From: Candidatus Aminicenantota bacterium
Lineage (GTDB): Bacteria > Acidobacteriota > Aminicenantia > UBA2199
Assembly: GCA_026393775.1 (NCBI GenBank)
Contig: JAPKZM010000049.1
Span: forward strand, 1-14,686
Length of the DNA: 14,686 nucleotides
Direction of reading: 5' to 3'
A program made the position numbers and the translations under genes. The notes beneath the pieces are model-generated. The model was given only the letters and a program-made list of their open reading frames with translations, was not told the DNA's origin and ran no database searches. Numbering within the stretch: the first letter of the stretch is position 1; every line of letters begins with the position of its first letter. Below, one piece after another: positions 13,494-14,686 of this stretch.

Positions 13494-14686
13494 ATGAAGT
13501 TTCAAGGCGAAATTTTTTTAAGCGAACTGACGGGCAAAAGCGTCCTGGCCCCCGACGGCATCAGCATCGGCAAAATCCGTGATTTCACGGTGATCAAAGG
13601 GGACGTCTTTCCGCAAATCGCTGCCTTCGTCATCCGCACCCGCATCGGCGGCCGTTTGGTCAAGCTGGCTTATGAAGATATCGAGCTCGGCAACCGCCGC
13701 TTCGTGCTCTGCCGCCTGCAGCCGGACCAGGTGCGCCTGCAGGATGTCAAGGAGAAGGAAATCTTGGCGGTGAAGGACATCTGGGACAAGCAGATCGTGG
13801 ATATCAACGGCGCCAAGATTGTCCGCGTCAATGACATCAAGGTGCGCGAGATAGACGGCAAGCTTTCCCTGATCGCCGTCGACGTCGGGATCCGCGGGCT
13901 GCTGCGCCGGCTGGGATTGAAGAAGGATGACTGGCCGCTTTGGAAAAAAATGGTGCAGCGCATCCCTTACGACCTGATCTCCTGGCGTTTCATCCAGCCA
14001 TTGGAGGACGACATCACCCACCTCTCCCTGACCGTTTCCACCCGGGACATGCAAGCCCTCCACCCTTATGAAATCGCCGACATCCTGACCCAGATCCCCC
14101 CCGACAATCAGGCCGCACTGATCGACACGCTGGGGATCGACACCATCGCCGAGGCCATTCCCGAGATGGATGAAAAGCACCAGAAGGACCTGATGGAAAG
14201 GATGGACATGGGAAAAGCCGCCGATATCATGGAAGCCATGTCGCCCGACGACGCCGCCGACATCCTCGGGGACATGCCCGAGGATAAAGCCGATGCCATC
14301 ATCGGCGAGATGCACGGCGAAGAAGCCGAGGACGTTAAGGAGCTTCTCCGCCATGAGGAAGACACGGCCGGGGGATTGATGACCACCGATTTTCTGGCCG
14401 TGAATCCCGAGTTGTCCGTGGCCGAAGCGCTGGATTTCATCCGCCTGGTCTGCGCGGAGATAGAAAACATTTACGTCCTCTACGTCCTGGACAAGCAGGA
14501 GCGCCTCCTGGGTTCCCTGCCGATCAACGATCTGTTCAGCCACCCCCTGGACGCCAAGCTGGCGACGATCATGAGCACCAGGGTCAAAAGCATCCATTCC
14601 AACTCCGACGACATGGAAGCGGCGGAGATCATGGCCAAGTACAACCTGCTCTCCCTCCCGGTGGTTGACAAGAAGAACAGGCTTGT
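13494..14686 (+). CDS. PRC-barrel / MgtE_N / CBS-domain protein (3' end beyond window)
   Basis: An open frame of 397 codons runs from ATG 13494 to the window end without a stop. Two PRC-barrel-like segments come first (about 9-70, LSELTGKSVLAPDGISIGKI; about 91-150, VKDIWDKQIVDINGAKIVRV). A MgtE N-terminal helical domain follows (about 185-290), with repeating helix pairs such as PYEIADILTQIPPD and SPDDAADILGDMPEDKADAI ending in EEDTAGGLMTTDF. Then come one CBS motif and the start of a second (STRVKSIHSNSDDMEAAEIMAKYNLLSLPVVDKKNRL). In MgtE channels the MgtE_N and CBS domains sense Mg2+ and gate the pore. Whether this protein continues into the MgtE membrane domain or is a soluble regulator cannot be seen. 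It is divergent from the K+ transporter. No strong SD precedes the ATG (only GGAAAG). Confidence 0.88.
   Translation, partial: MKFQGEIFLSELTGKSVLAPDGISIGKIRDFTVIKGDVFPQIAAFVIRTRIGGRLVKLAYEDIELGNRRFVLCRLQPDQVRLQDVKEKEILAVKDIWDKQIVDINGAKIVRVNDIKVREIDGKLSLIAVDVGIRGLLRRLGLKKDDWPLWKKMVQRIPYDLISWRFIQPLEDDITHLSLTVSTRDMQALHPYEIADILTQIPPDNQAALIDTLGIDTIAEAIPEMDEKHQKDLMERMDMGKAADIMEAMSPDDAADILGDMPEDKADAIIGEMHGEEAEDVKELLRHEEDTAGGLMTTDFLAVNPELSVAEALDFIRLVCAEIENIYVLYVLDKQERLLGSLPINDLFSHPLDAKLATIMSTRVKSIHSNSDDMEAAEIMAKYNLLSLPVVDKKNRL

Overview
The window looks like chromosome from an anaerobic bacterium with high-GC coding regions. The evidence is a complete HdrCBA-FlxDCBA operon (found in many strict anaerobes), bacterial-type CorA, a YgiQ-family radical SAM protein and D-Ala-D-Ala-ligase-like enzymes, with sigma-70-like promoters. 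Nothing points to a methanogen. I cannot fix the phylum. The AT-rich TTCCAAAT-type spacer repeats remind me of uncultivated anaerobic lineages such as Aminicenantes, but that is only a low-confidence impression. There are no RNA genes, IS elements or CRISPR arrays that I can see.

Region 1 (1-4360, + strand): the C-terminal tail of one ATP-grasp ligase overlaps a second ATP-grasp ligase by ATGA. A GNAT acetyltransferase follows, then a CorA Mg2+/Co2+ channel that overlaps the GNAT gene by 11 nt. Next is a YgiQ-family radical SAM gene whose 3' end is broken by an apparent 1-nt deletion near 4171-4180.

Region 2 (4390-11078, + strand): a candidate promoter (TTGCTT-17-TACAAT) and a strong SD precede seven tightly packed genes in the order hdrC, hdrB, hdrA, flxD, flxC, flxB, flxA. 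Gaps are at most 10 nt and several junctions overlap. Together they should form a soluble flavin/Fe-S complex. FlxA takes electrons from NAD(P)H, FlxB/C/D relay them to HdrA, and HdrA's FAD bifurcates them, one branch towards ferredoxin and the other through HdrC to the disulfide-reducing HdrB. FlxD carries a Cys-to-Tyr change in a normally Cys-containing motif.

Region 3 (11079-11368): an AT-rich, non-coding spacer between convergent genes. It is built from heptamer repeats, a 20-bp perfect palindrome and TTCCAAAT-type repeats arranged roughly as an inverted pair.

Region 4 (11369-14686): a KimA-like APC-superfamily transporter (- strand) is divergent from a PRC-barrel/MgtE_N/CBS protein (+ strand, cut by the window end). 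They share a 142-bp intergenic region with back-to-back promoters whose -35 boxes lie in an 8-bp inverted repeat. With corA this gives three genes linked to K+ or Mg2+ homeostasis in the window.
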